The notes: generated from the letters alone by a model not told the origin. Positions 27,369 to 36,774 are shown, numbered from the stretch's first letter. The stretch: 64,000 nucleotides of DNA from Prolixibacteraceae bacterium UBA6029 (GCA_002429385.1 DIZL01000073.1:78699-142698); one strand, 5' to 3'. Numbers and translations are program-made.

Positions 27369-28769
27369 ATGAATTATCGGATAGAGAAAGATACAATGGG
27401 TGAGGTTCAGGTACCTAAGGATAGATATTGGGGAGCCCAAACGCAGCGGTCAATAATGAATTTTCCGATTGGGCCAGCCGCATCTATGCCAATTGAAATT
27501 ATCCATGCCTTTGGCTATTTAAAAAAGGCCGCTGCCATAACAAATAATAAATTTGGATTGTTGACCAACGAAAAATTGAACATCATTTCACAAGTTTGTG
27601 ATGAAATCATATCAGGGAAACTTGATGACCAGTTTCCTTTGGTTATATGGCAGACAGGTTCAGGAACTCATACCAATATGAATTGTAATGAGGTTATAGC
27701 AAATCGCTCACATGTTTTGCGAGGTAACAAATTAGGAGAAGGAGACCGATTTATTCATCCAAACGATGATGTAAATATGTCACAATCTTCCAATGATACT
27801 TTCCCGACCGCCATGCATATTGCAGCCTACCGGAAGTTAGTTGAATATACCATCCCGTCAATTGAAGCACTCAAAACAACCTTGACTGTAAAATCAATTA
27901 AAATGGCCAAAATTGTAAAAATAGGTCGTACCCATTTTATGGATGCAACACCACTAACACTCGGTCAGGAGCTATCTGGTTATGTGTCGCAGTTAGAGCA
28001 TGGAATTAAAGCATTGAGAAATACGTTACCACATCTTTCGGAATTGGCAATGGGAGGAAGTGCTGTAGGAACGGGCATGAACACCCCGGAGGGTTATGCC
28101 AGAGAAGTCGCCGCCAATATTGCCCAATTGACAAAGCTGCCTTTTCTTACTGCCGAAAACAAGTTCGAGTCTTTGGCAGCAAATGATGCCATTATAGAAA
28201 CTCATGGAGCAATTAAACAATTGGCGGTCAGCTTAATGAAAATAGCAAACGATATCAGGATGTTGTCCTCGGGACCACGTTCGGGAATTGGAGAAATAAC
28301 CATCCCCTCGAACGAACCCGGTTCATCTATCATGCCCGGGAAAGTAAACCCAGCTCAGGCTGAAGCTATGACTATGGTTTGTGCACAAATTATGGGCAAC
28401 GACACAACCATTTCCATTGCAGGCTCAAATGGCCACTTCGAACTTAATGTTTTTAAACCGGTCATGATAAGTGCTTTAATTCAATCTGCCACCCTTATCG
28501 CAGATACCTGCAACGCATTCAATGATAAATTAGCTGTTGGAATTGAACCCAATCTGGTACGAATTGAAGAAAACCTCAATAATTCATTAATGCTAGTTAC
28601 TGCGCTAAACATTCACATTGGATATGATAATGCAGCATTAATTGCGAAAAAAGCCCTCGCTGATAATTTAACTTTGAAGGAAGCAGCATTAAAATTGGAG
28701 CTTTTAACAGAACAGCAATTTGATGAATGGATTGCGCCTATGGCAATGATTGGCCCAAACAAGAGATAA
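27369..28769 (+). CDS. fumC: Class II fumarate hydratase
   Basis: 466 residues, the standard class II length. Seen: TNMNCNEVIANR, VNMSQSSNDTFPTA, IGRTHFMDATPL and the catalytic loop SSIMPGKVNPAQAEAM. It interconverts fumarate and malate in the TCA cycle without an iron-sulfur cluster and so stays active under NO or superoxide that kill class I fumarase (family knowledge). The start ATG at 27369 is preceded by a 100-bp leader. Next to nadA and the cupin gene on the same strand. Confidence 0.96.
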   Translation: MNYRIEKDTMGEVQVPKDRYWGAQTQRSIMNFPIGPAASMPIEIIHAFGYLKKAAAITNNKFGLLTNEKLNIISQVCDEIISGKLDDQFPLVIWQTGSGTHTNMNCNEVIANRSHVLRGNKLGEGDRFIHPNDDVNMSQSSNDTFPTAMHIAAYRKLVEYTIPSIEALKTTLTVKSIKMAKIVKIGRTHFMDATPLTLGQELSGYVSQLEHGIKALRNTLPHLSELAMGGSAVGTGMNTPEGYAREVAANIAQLTKLPFLTAENKFESLAANDAIIETHGAIKQLAVSLMKIANDIRMLSSGPRSGIGEITIPSNEPGSSIMPGKVNPAQAEAMTMVCAQIMGNDTTISIAGSNGHFELNVFKPVMISALIQSATLIADTCNAFNDKLAVGIEPNLVRIEENLNNSLMLVTALNIHIGYDNAALIAKKALADNLTLKEAALKLELLTEQQFDEWIAPMAMIGPNKR

Positions 28770-28788
28770 CATTCTAAAACAATTAATT

Positions 28789-29115
28789 ATGCAAGAACTA
28801 TTTGGCAAAGGAAAAGCACTGAATCTGGAAGAAATGGTAGAATATTCATCCGGAGGAGTCATAAGCAAGCAGGTGTTGAAAAATCAGTCCGGAAATATCA
28901 CCCTCTTCTCCTTTGATAAAGGGCAGGGTCTGACTGAACACACCGCACCGTTTGATGCCATTGTGCAGGTATTGGATGGCGAAGCACAAATCACTATCGG
29001 AGGAAATCCCAATTTAGTACGAAAGGGCGAATCCATTATTATGCCGGCAAATGTATCACATGCCTTGCAGGCTGTTGAACAGTTCAAAATGCTGTTGACT
29101 ATGATCAAGGGTTAG
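28789..29115 (+). CDS. Small cupin-domain protein
   Basis: 108 residues from the ATG at 28789; an earlier in-frame start would lie inside fumC. Cupin motifs: GLTEHTAPFDAIVQVLDG with a metal-site His, and GESIIMPANVSHAL. It resembles single-domain cupins co-occurring with quercetinase- or AraC-type genes. It lies 20 bp after fumC in the same direction. Function unassigned. Confidence 0.82.
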   Translation: MQELFGKGKALNLEEMVEYSSGGVISKQVLKNQSGNITLFSFDKGQGLTEHTAPFDAIVQVLDGEAQITIGGNPNLVRKGESIIMPANVSHALQAVEQFKMLLTMIKG

Positions 29116-29139
29116 CGAGACAAAAAAAATCAATCTAAA

Positions 29140-29481
29140 ATGATTAAAATCAAAAGAGTATATGAAAAGCCGGAAGATGAAGATGGCATACGAATCCTTG
29201 TAGATCGACTTTGGCCACGTGGATTGACAAAAGAAAAAGCGAGCATCAATTTATGGTTGAAGGATATTGCTCCAAGTACACAACTTCGAAAATGGTTTAA
29301 TCATGACCCTGAGAAATGGAATGAATTCAAAAAACGCTATCTGGCTGAACTCAACGAAAACAAAAAGTCAGTTGCAATGCTGAAAGAACAGCTAACAAAT
29401 GGAGATGTGACCCTGATTTTTGGTGCAAAAGATGAAGAGCACAATGAAGCGCTTGTTCTTAAAGAACTCTTTAGCCGCTAA
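29140..29481 (+). CDS. DUF488 family protein
   Basis: 113 residues with the family pattern: IKRVYEKPEDEDGIRILVDR at the start, LWPRGLTKEKA, and the ending GAKDEEHNEALVLKEL. DUF488 is an uncharacterised family often near stress genes. A close paralogue is at 41310-41660 on the other strand and a longer member at 43776-44330. Co-oriented with the cupin and carboxymuconolactone decarboxylase genes on either side. Confidence 0.85.
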   Translation: MIKIKRVYEKPEDEDGIRILVDRLWPRGLTKEKASINLWLKDIAPSTQLRKWFNHDPEKWNEFKKRYLAELNENKKSVAMLKEQLTNGDVTLIFGAKDEEHNEALVLKELFSR

Positions 29482-29546
29482 TATTTCCATGATCTGGTGC
29501 GGAAATTCTTATGCACAATTATTTAAACACAATAAAATAAAGTACC

Positions 29547-29885
29547 ATGAAAAGTGATCAGCTTTATCCTGAGACAACAAAAGAGATTTACGAGAAAAGA
29601 GTGGCTTTGGCGCCTGAAATGTCAGAAGCATTCCACAATTTCGGAAAAGCGGTTTTTAAAGAAGGTGCACTATCTGAAAAAACGAAACAGCTTATTGCCA
29701 TAGCAGTGGCACATGTAACCCAATGTCCGTATTGCATACGCAGCCATACGAAATTGGCTTTGAGAAAAGGAGCCAGCAAAGAAGAAGTTATGGAAGCTAT
29801 TTGGGTAGCTTCGGAAATGCGGGCCGGAGCCGCCTATGCTCATGCTGCATTGGCAATAGATGAAATGGAATCAATTAATCCATAG
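29547..29885 (+). CDS. Carboxymuconolactone decarboxylase (AhpD-like) family protein
   Basis: 112 residues. The redox-type motif QCPYCIRSHTKLA (C-P-Y-C plus His) sits in an all-helical AhpD-like fold. Such small members act as thiol peroxidase partners. It is about three-quarters identical to the protein at 44430-44765 on the other strand, which is the clearest sign of a duplicated gene set in the window. Co-oriented with the SPFH gene downstream. Confidence 0.88.
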   Translation: MKSDQLYPETTKEIYEKRVALAPEMSEAFHNFGKAVFKEGALSEKTKQLIAIAVAHVTQCPYCIRSHTKLALRKGASKEEVMEAIWVASEMRAGAAYAHAALAIDEMESINP

Positions 29886-29948
29886 GAGGCAGAAATAGAC
29901 AAATATTCTATTGATACATAATAATTAAAAAAAAGAAAGGAAAATGAA

Positions 29949-30815
29949 ATGTACTATTTGTATTCAATAATTGCTGTTGTATTCCTATCTCTTTTAGGAA
30001 TAAGGATTGTACGGCCAACTCATCGTGGTTTGATTGAACGGCTCGGAAAGTACCATAACTTTGCTTATCCTGGATTTCAATGGATTATTCCAATTATCGA
30101 TAGATTATATATGGTGAATGTTACTGAACAAATGGTTGATGCTGAGCCACAGGAAATAATCACCAACGATAATCTGAATGCACGCGTTGATGCACAAGTT
30201 TATTTTAGGGTGAAATCTGATGAAGAAAGTGTTAAAGGATCGATCTACAATGTTAATAATTACAGATCGCAAATCGTTAATCTAGCACGTACTACGCTAC
30301 GAAATATCATCGGTACTCTTACGCTTAAGTCGGCAAACAGCGAGCGCGGGAAAATTAATGCAGAACTCTATAAAACACTTCATGGTGAAACTCAAAGCTG
30401 GGGTATAGAGATAGTGCGCACAGAGTTAAAAGAAATTGATCCGCCAAAAGATGTGCAGGAAACCATGAATAAAGTGGTAAAAGCTGAAAATGAAAAAATA
30501 GCGGCCATTGATTCGGCTACAGCCGCAGAAACCGTAGCCGATGGTATAAAACGCGCTAAGATCAAAGAAGCAGAAGGCTTTAAGCAATCGAAGATATTGC
30601 ATGCCGAAGGAGAAGCCGAAGCCATTAAACTGGTCAATGAAGCAGCAGATAAATATTTTATCGGAAACGCTCAATTATTGCGGAAGCTAGAGGCTCTTGA
30701 AGTATCACTTGGCGATAATACTAAAATTGTAATTCCAACAGGTACCGAACTTGTCAATATTATCGGAGAAATGGCAGGAATAGTACCCTTAAATAAAAAA
30801 ACAAAAATAAGGTGA
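29949..30815 (+). CDS. SPFH/band-7 (stomatin-like) membrane protein
   Basis: 288 residues: one N-terminal hydrophobic segment (about residues 3-18), the band-7 core (RPTHRGLIERLGKY, GFQWIIPIIDRLYMVNV, ARTTLRNIIGTLTL), then an Ala/Glu-rich coiled coil (about 165-230). These proteins form membrane-microdomain scaffolds and regulate proteases. The stop overlaps the GTG start of the USP-transaldolase gene (GTGA), so the two are coupled. No NfeD partner gene is present. Confidence 0.9.
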   Translation: MYYLYSIIAVVFLSLLGIRIVRPTHRGLIERLGKYHNFAYPGFQWIIPIIDRLYMVNVTEQMVDAEPQEIITNDNLNARVDAQVYFRVKSDEESVKGSIYNVNNYRSQIVNLARTTLRNIIGTLTLKSANSERGKINAELYKTLHGETQSWGIEIVRTELKEIDPPKDVQETMNKVVKAENEKIAAIDSATAAETVADGIKRAKIKEAEGFKQSKILHAEGEAEAIKLVNEAADKYFIGNAQLLRKLEALEVSLGDNTKIVIPTGTELVNIIGEMAGIVPLNKKTKIR

Positions 30816-32437
30816 AAAGAGTACTGATTGCATTGGATTATGATTCAACAGCACAGAACGTAGCAAAAGCAGGTTTTTCAATGGCTAAATCCATAAATGC
30901 TGAAGTTGTATTGTTGCATGTAATCGCAGATCCGGTGTATTATCCTTCAATAGGATATTCACCGATAATGGGATTTACGGGTACAGTGAATGAATGTCCA
31001 TTGCAATCAGATAGTGTTGAAGGACTAAAAAAAGCATCGCAGCATTTTCTTGATAAATGCAAACAACTTCTTGGTGATAAAAGCATTCAAACCCATGTAA
31101 AGAAAGGTGATTTTGCAGAATCGATATTAAAGAGTTCAAAAGACTGGCATGCTGATATTATTGTTATGGGCTCTCACAGCTGGAAATGGCTGGAAGATAT
31201 AACAATGGGGAGTGCTACTGAAAAGGTTTTAGATCATTCTTCTATTCCGCTTTTCATCATACCATCCAAACAGAAAAGAAAGAAACAGAAAGATAAAAAA
31301 AATACGATCATGAAAAACAACCCTTTAGTAGAATTAGAAACACTCGGTCAATCAATATGGTTAGATTATATCAGGAATGATATGTTCGAAAGTGGTGAGC
31401 TGAGACAGTTGATTGAGAAGGATGGGCTGCGGGGAATAACTTCGAACCCGTCCCTCTTTGAGAAGTCAATAACGGAAAGCCATATCTACGATAAGGATAT
31501 TCGCGCATTAGCCCTTCAGAAAAATAATGCTAAAGCAATCTATGAAACGATCAGCCAACGAGACATACAGAATGCTGCTGACGAATTCAGACATTTGTAT
31601 GAAGAAACAAATGGTAAAGAAGGATATGTAAGCCTGGAAGTGAATCCTCATCTGGCACACGACACCAATGGTACAATAGTGGAAGCCCGTCGGTTATGGA
31701 TGACACTGAATCGGCCCAATGTTTTGATTAAGGTTCCGGCAACTACCGAAGGCTTGCCTGCAATCCGGCAACTTATTAGCGAAGGAATTAATGTCAATGT
31801 TACGCTACTATTTGGATTATCGCGATACAGGCAGGTTATAAAAGCTTATATATCAGGCCTTAAAGATCGTCTTGATCAGGGTAAACCTGTAAAGAATATT
31901 GTTTCTGTAGCAAGTTTTTTTCTTAGTCGTATCGATTCTGTGATGGATCCGATAGAAGCTGACTTTGTTGCTTCAAATGGAGAACAGGCACTATTTGCCA
32001 CAGATATTCGTGGGCAGGTTGCAATTTCTTATGCTAAAATTGCTTATAAAATTTATAAAAAGACATTTGAAAGTAAACAGTTCGCTAGATTAGTCCGCGA
32101 AGGAGCCTTACCCCAAAGACTACTTTGGGCCAGTACAAAAACCAAAAATCACGATTATAGTGATATTAAATATGTAGAAACTCTTATTGGGCCTGATACA
32201 ATCAATACAATAACTCTCGAAACTCTTCAAGCTTATCGTAATCATGCCCATCCTGCACTCCAATTGGAAGTTGATATTGCTCAGGCTAAATGGGTGATGT
32301 CTGAATTATCAGAGGTCGGAATCGATATAAGAAAAATTAGCAGAAAACTTGAAAAGGATGGTGTTGAAAAATTTATTGAATCTTTTGATAAGCTACTGGA
32401 AGGTATTGCAAAAAAGTCATTAGAGAATATTTCTTAA
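30812..32437 (+). CDS. Fusion protein: universal stress protein domain plus transaldolase
   Basis: 541 residues in one open frame. Residues 1-152 are a UspA domain (VLIALDYDSTAQNVAKAGF start; GSHSWKWLEDITMGSATEKV nucleotide loop, with the middle Gly of the usual pattern replaced). A Lys-rich linker KQKRKKQKDKK leads to M167, where a complete bacterial transaldolase begins (NPLVELETLGQSIW; Schiff-base Lys in VLIKVPATTEGLPA). Transaldolase moves a dihydroxyacetone unit between sugar phosphates. The start is a GTG overlapping the SPFH stop. The ATG at 31310 could also start transaldolase alone. A stand-alone paralogue is at 40183-41298. Confidence 0.88.
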   Translation: MKRVLIALDYDSTAQNVAKAGFSMAKSINAEVVLLHVIADPVYYPSIGYSPIMGFTGTVNECPLQSDSVEGLKKASQHFLDKCKQLLGDKSIQTHVKKGDFAESILKSSKDWHADIIVMGSHSWKWLEDITMGSATEKVLDHSSIPLFIIPSKQKRKKQKDKKNTIMKNNPLVELETLGQSIWLDYIRNDMFESGELRQLIEKDGLRGITSNPSLFEKSITESHIYDKDIRALALQKNNAKAIYETISQRDIQNAADEFRHLYEETNGKEGYVSLEVNPHLAHDTNGTIVEARRLWMTLNRPNVLIKVPATTEGLPAIRQLISEGINVNVTLLFGLSRYRQVIKAYISGLKDRLDQGKPVKNIVSVASFFLSRIDSVMDPIEADFVASNGEQALFATDIRGQVAISYAKIAYKIYKKTFESKQFARLVREGALPQRLLWASTKTKNHDYSDIKYVETLIGPDTINTITLETLQAYRNHAHPALQLEVDIAQAKWVMSELSEVGIDIRKISRKLEKDGVEKFIESFDKLLEGIAKKSLENIS

Positions 32438-32504
32438 AAAGGATCTAATGACAGTTTTCTTCTTGGCGATGAAGAAAATAAATGAACAATTTTTAATTAG
32501 CAAC

Positions 32505-32900
32505 ATGAAAAGGATAACATTTATAACAATTAGTTTGGTTTTAATAATGGGTGTGTCCTGCAGCTCACCGAAAAAAGAAAAAAGTACAGCTACAAAAGAG
32601 GTAGCAACAAGTATTGAACCCATGGTAGAAGAAGCCAATCCGGGAAAGAAACTATATAAAGACAAGGGTTGTGTTGTTTGCCACCAAGTGAATACGAAAT
32701 TAGTTGGACCAGCCATAAAAGACATTGCAGCGGCTTATTCAGGAAACAAAGCGGGTTTGACTGCGTTTCTGAGAGGAGAAGGCAAAGCCATTGTTGATCC
32801 GTCTCTGGCTAGCGTGATGCAACCACAAATAGCTATTACAAAGGCATTGCCTGCAGAAGAATTAGACGAAATAGTTAACTATATTCTTTCAAATAAATAA
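32505..32900 (+). CDS. Small lipoprotein c-type cytochrome
   Basis: 131 residues from the ATG at 32505; earlier starts would add residues before a clear signal. The leader ends LVLIMGVSC (lipobox, Cys acylation), a Ser/Lys linker follows, and then one haem site CVVCH in GKKLYKDKGCVVCHQVN with a C-terminal Met-containing VMQPQIA as probable sixth ligand. It would be membrane-anchored and face outward, donating electrons to the CuA subunit encoded downstream. First gene of the respiratory cluster 32505-36757. Confidence 0.88.
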   Translation: MKRITFITISLVLIMGVSCSSPKKEKSTATKEVATSIEPMVEEANPGKKLYKDKGCVVCHQVNTKLVGPAIKDIAAAYSGNKAGLTAFLRGEGKAIVDPSLASVMQPQIAITKALPAEELDEIVNYILSNK

Positions 32901-32902
32901 TC

Positions 32903-33520
32903 ATGAAAAACATCCTGAATATTTTAATAATTGCTTTATTCTTGTTTAGCTGTTCAAACTCCGGCAAGAAATTGCCAATCATTGGGCACCCGACTATAGT
33001 AGGCAACGATACTGTGTATTCTACGATTAAACCCTTCTTATTTTTAAGTCAGGACAGTGCAGTAGTCACCGGTAAAACCTTCAACAATAAAATATACGTT
33101 GCCGATTTTATATTTCTTTCCTGCACTTCTATTTGTCCGATTATGACCAGTGAAATGAAAAAAGTATATGAAGAATTTAAAACAAACCCGAATATCTGCT
33201 TCCTGTCCCACACCATTGATCCTGAAAATGATACGATACCCAGGCTAAAAGCATTTACTAAAGCTCTGGGTGTGGATGGCCATAAATGGTTTTTTGTAAC
33301 TGGAGAAAAAGACAGTATTTATTCGATGGCGGAAAACAGCTACTTTGCAACGGCCTACCCTGATAAATCCTCACCTGGCAATTATATTCACAGTGGCGGC
33401 CTTATGCTTGTTGACATCCACAAACACATACGTGGCGTGTATGATGGAACAAATCCAAAGGAAACAGAACGGTTGATTGCTGACCTGAAAATCCTTATAA
33501 AGGAGCAATTTCCGGAATAA
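32903..33520 (+). CDS. SCO1/SenC family copper chaperone (lipoprotein)
   Basis: 205 residues. The N-terminal leader ends ALFLFSCSN (lipobox). The thioredoxin-like fold has the copper-binding FLSCTSICPIM (C-x3-C) and the distant His in GNYIHSGGLMLVD. SCO proteins load copper into the CuA site of oxidase subunit II. It starts 2 bp after the cytochrome stop and lies upstream of the CuA subunit, so its target is probably that subunit. Confidence 0.92.
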   Translation: MKNILNILIIALFLFSCSNSGKKLPIIGHPTIVGNDTVYSTIKPFLFLSQDSAVVTGKTFNNKIYVADFIFLSCTSICPIMTSEMKKVYEEFKTNPNICFLSHTIDPENDTIPRLKAFTKALGVDGHKWFFVTGEKDSIYSMAENSYFATAYPDKSSPGNYIHSGGLMLVDIHKHIRGVYDGTNPKETERLIADLKILIKEQFPE

Positions 33521-33585
33521 CATTGCAAACAAAACGAAGTATCTATTACCCTGTTTTAGATAGTGACAATTAAAACTATAATACT

Positions 33586-34137
33586 ATGCAATATTCTATT
33601 CTATTGTTATTTTTAATTCTGACCGCTTTAAGCGCTTTGGTATTTACTTTCGTGTTTATTTCTTCCAAAAAAGTGGGTATATCGGGACAAGGGTTATCCA
33701 ATCCCTTGCAGAAGAGGTTCTGGTTTTTACTTATTCTGTTCGTAGTTCTGGGTATTTTCGCCTCGGTTACAATTCCCCGTTCGCCCTATTTTCTTTTTGC
33801 AGATGAGGTCCCTGCCCGGGTAGTTCACGTGGCTGCCAGACAATTTGCATTTTTGTTATCTGATAAGGCAATTGATCCTGAAAATCCTGAAGGAAAAGAT
33901 TCTATCGAATTTTTGGCAAACGAGTTGGTCGAATTCCGGGTAACTAGTCTGGATGTAAATCATGGCTTTGCAATCTACAATCCATCGAACAGGTTGATTG
34001 CCCAGACGCAAGCAATGCCCGGATATGTAAACCGTCTTCGCTGGAAATTTAAAGAGCCTGGAAAATATACTATCCTATGTCTTGAATTTTGTGGAATGGC
34101 ACATCAGGTAATGAGATCATCCTTTACTGTAAAATAG
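33586..34137 (+). CDS. Heme-copper oxidase-type subunit II with complete CuA site
   Basis: 183 residues: two N-terminal membrane segments (about 3-25 and 46-64) then a cupredoxin domain. The CuA ligands are all present: His126 (SLDVNHGF), Cys155, Glu157, Cys159, His163 and Met166 (CLEFCGMAHQVM). It accepts electrons from a cytochrome c and passes them to subunit I, encoded 7 bp downstream. The two together resemble CuA-type NO reductases or ba3-like oxidases. Confidence 0.92.
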   Translation: MQYSILLLFLILTALSALVFTFVFISSKKVGISGQGLSNPLQKRFWFLLILFVVLGIFASVTIPRSPYFLFADEVPARVVHVAARQFAFLLSDKAIDPENPEGKDSIEFLANELVEFRVTSLDVNHGFAIYNPSNRLIAQTQAMPGYVNRLRWKFKEPGKYTILCLEFCGMAHQVMRSSFTVK

Positions 34138-34144
34138 AAAAATC

Positions 34145-35584
34145 ATGGAATCAATAAAACTTAGAAAAATCACATCGCTTTGGATTCTAATAGTCCTGGT
34201 ATTGTTCATTGTTAATATTGTATTAGGCATACTCATGCGCCTAAACCAAGGCGAAATAATCCATCAGTCGCCCATAACTTTTTATGCAAATATGACAACT
34301 CACGGGCTTACCCAGATTGGTATTTGGTTTGTCGCGGGGATGGCTGCCGTAAATTATTTATTGCAACGCTATGTAAAGACCAGCTATTCGGCCAATGTTG
34401 TGGCCATGGTGCTTACAGTAATTGGTATTTTAATGCTTTGGTCTTCAACTTATATCGGAAAATTCCATGCTGGTTGGACCTTCCTCTATCCATTGCCACT
34501 TAGAATTATGTGGGCCAAATGGGCTACCCCAATGTTTTTTGGTTCCATTTTAGTGATGGGCGTGGGATGGTTAACCTGGAGTGTGAGTATGATGACCCAA
34601 CTGCTTAAAAAATATCCACTTACCCGGGCTTTGGCCTGGCAGCATTTCAAGAAAAATCCTTCGACTCAAACACCTCCCTTTATCCTGATCACAATGATTA
34701 CGCTGATTGGAATTATAACCTGCCTGCTGGGGGCGGTGCTGTTGCTTGCTATGTATTCTGCCGAATATTTTTCGAATGGTACTTTTGTTAATGACGCCTT
34801 ACTAATGAAAAACCTTACCTTCTTTTTTGGGCACACCATTGCCAATGAGATGCTCTATTTGGGTCTGGCGGTTATCTATGAGTTATTTCCGGAAGTTGGT
34901 GGCAGGCCAAAATGGAAAACCACCTGGTATGTGGCTCTGGCCTGGAACTGCACCCTGGTATTTATACTTACCGCTTTTTTTCATCACTTATACATGGACT
35001 TTGTGCAGCCTGTTGGATTTCAAATTGTTGGGCAAATTGCCTCATACATGGCCAGTTTGCCTGCTGCCGGTGTTACAGTATTCAGCGTGTTGGTAGCTGT
35101 GTATCGGACACCCATAAAATGGTCGCTTACCAACCTCTTGTTTTTTATTGGTGTGGCCGGATGGGTTATTGGCGGATTAGGAGCTGTAATAGATGTAACT
35201 ATCACTAATAATTTTGTTCTTCATAATACCCTTTGGGTTCCCGCGCATTTTCACACCTATAACGCGTTGGGCAATGTTCTGTTCAGCCTGGCATTCTTCC
35301 ATTGGTTTTCAATCCAATTTACAGGGGGCATCCATAAAGAGAAATTTACAAAATTAATATTGACACTGCTTCTTATTGGTGGTATTGGCTTTCTTTTAGC
35401 CTTTTACATTGGTGGAGCAGAATCGATACCGCGCCGATATAGCAATTACCCGGCTGAATTTCCGATGGCAGCGCCATTAGCCGCTGGGGCAGCCCTTTTT
35501 GCTACTATCTATTTAATAGCTATCCTTATTTTTTTCTTTAACATTTCTAAAAGATGTTTAAACGTATTATTCTCTCCTTCATAG
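34145..35584 (+). CDS. Heme-copper oxidoreductase subunit I lacking the active-site tyrosine; candidate NO reductase
   Basis: 479 residues, about 12 membrane helices. All six metal-ligand histidines are visible: His53 (THGLTQ), His230 (FFFGHTIANE), His280-281 (FFHHLYMDF), and His368/His370 (WVPAHFHTYNALG). In A- and B-type O2 reductases the fourth residue after the first CuB His is the cross-linked tyrosine (HPEVY). Here it is Asn234. No C-type arrangement is evident. Loss of this Tyr is a feature of heme-copper NO reductases. Together with a CuA subunit and the NO-stress neighbourhood, reduction of NO to N2O is the best guess, but O2 reduction is not excluded. Often annotated as 'cbb3-type', which the CuA partner contradicts. 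Confidence 0.85.
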   Translation: MESIKLRKITSLWILIVLVLFIVNIVLGILMRLNQGEIIHQSPITFYANMTTHGLTQIGIWFVAGMAAVNYLLQRYVKTSYSANVVAMVLTVIGILMLWSSTYIGKFHAGWTFLYPLPLRIMWAKWATPMFFGSILVMGVGWLTWSVSMMTQLLKKYPLTRALAWQHFKKNPSTQTPPFILITMITLIGIITCLLGAVLLLAMYSAEYFSNGTFVNDALLMKNLTFFFGHTIANEMLYLGLAVIYELFPEVGGRPKWKTTWYVALAWNCTLVFILTAFFHHLYMDFVQPVGFQIVGQIASYMASLPAAGVTVFSVLVAVYRTPIKWSLTNLLFFIGVAGWVIGGLGAVIDVTITNNFVLHNTLWVPAHFHTYNALGNVLFSLAFFHWFSIQFTGGIHKEKFTKLILTLLLIGGIGFLLAFYIGGAESIPRRYSNYPAEFPMAAPLAAGAALFATIYLIAILIFFFNISKRCLNVLFSPS

Positions 35585-36309
35585 CGGGAAGTTTCTTTTA
35601 TGGTACTGCTGCTTTTGGCCAGGTTAATCCGGCCGATTGGAAGGAAGAGGCCAATATTTATGAAAAAGTATATGATGTATCCATAACCAGCAATAAAGGA
35701 ATTAATCTTACCTTTTCTCAGCTATATAATGAGAAGCCAGTGCTTCTGGCACTCATTTTCACAAGGTGTTCCGGCATTTGTAATCCTTTTCTTCTACAGT
35801 TAAAAGAAAATTTGCAATTTAAATCGGATACAGGGGGCTTCACCGTTTTGGTCCTTAGTTTCGATCCGAGGGACACCCGCGAAGATATGATTCTCCTTTC
35901 CGAACGGCTGGGCCTTAAAAACAATAAACAATGGTTTTTTGCAACAACCGGTGATATTGAAAAAATGAACCAATCAGTTGGGTTTAATCCTGTTTGGGAC
36001 AGTGCACGGAGCCAGTATGACCATGATGCCTTTCTTGTAGGAATCAATAAAGAAGGATATATCACGAAAAAGTTGCTTGGCTTGAGGGACAAACATGAAC
36101 TTGGACTGTTGATCAGTAGTGTTCACGATATTTTTTCACCTTCATATCGTCTGCCAAATAATAACCAACTATTCTCCTGCTTTAATTACAATCCCGAAAC
36201 GGGTAAAAACGCTCCCGGATTAGGGTTGCTTTTTCTGGCCCTGCCAGCAATCATCGCGCTGTTATTGGTGTTAGGCATCAGCTACAACGTTCGGCATAAG
36301 CAGGTTTGA
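35554..36309 (+). CDS. SCO-like protein with C-terminal membrane anchor
   Basis: 251 residues. It overlaps subunit I by 31 bp. An N-terminal signal-like segment (IILSFIAGSFFYGTAAFG) is followed by a thioredoxin-like SCO fold with the copper-type motif FTRCSGICNPF and the His in DHDAFLVGINK, then a C-terminal hydrophobic helix (about 226-246). Together with the SCO protein at 32903 this gives two assembly factors for one complex, as in several CuA oxidase operons. Confidence 0.85.
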   Translation: MFKRIILSFIAGSFFYGTAAFGQVNPADWKEEANIYEKVYDVSITSNKGINLTFSQLYNEKPVLLALIFTRCSGICNPFLLQLKENLQFKSDTGGFTVLVLSFDPRDTREDMILLSERLGLKNNKQWFFATTGDIEKMNQSVGFNPVWDSARSQYDHDAFLVGINKEGYITKKLLGLRDKHELGLLISSVHDIFSPSYRLPNNNQLFSCFNYNPETGKNAPGLGLLFLALPAIIALLLVLGISYNVRHKQV

Positions 36310-36367
36310 ATGAAGAAGGAGCAAATATGGTACAATCAAATCTCACATTAATTAAAATCAATTAATC

Positions 36368-36757
36368 ATGAAACAAGCACTTCCCTATTTATTGGCATCA
36401 GTGTTAGCGGCCTTTGGTTTACTAACCTTATTTCTAAGTAGTTCAATAATATTTGATTTATTTGGCATACGGGCAAAAGAAGGCAACTATGTTTTATTCG
36501 TTGTATGGGCAAATTTCGTAAGCAGCCTACTCTATTTGTCTGCTGCTTATGGTTTTATAAAAGCTAAAAAGTGGACTGTGCAGCCCTTGGCAATTTCAGC
36601 TCTGGTACTCATCCTTACATTCATTGGATTAATTATTCACGTCAAAACAGGTGGCAAATACGAAACTAAAACTATTGGTGCGATGATTTTTAGAATATTC
36701 GTAACCTTGATTTTTACTTTTCTTGCATATCTCACGATTATAAAAAACAAAAAATAG
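36368..36757 (+). CDS. Small four-helix membrane protein
   Basis: 129 residues with four hydrophobic segments (about 5-30, 42-63, 73-92 and 104-124). No recognisable domain. It lies 58 bp after the SCO-like gene, as the last gene of the respiratory cluster, and converges with the 36775 gene. It could be an accessory subunit or assembly protein. Confidence 0.65.
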   Translation: MKQALPYLLASVLAAFGLLTLFLSSSIIFDLFGIRAKEGNYVLFVVWANFVSSLLYLSAAYGFIKAKKWTVQPLAISALVLILTFIGLIIHVKTGGKYETKTIGAMIFRIFVTLIFTFLAYLTIIKNKK

Positions 36758-36774
36758 GATGGCATTCTTACATC

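Noticed and set aside
34145..35584. cbb3-type cytochrome oxidase subunit I
   Set aside because: The adjacent subunit II has a CuA site, which cbb3 oxidases lack, and no CcoO/CcoP genes are present.
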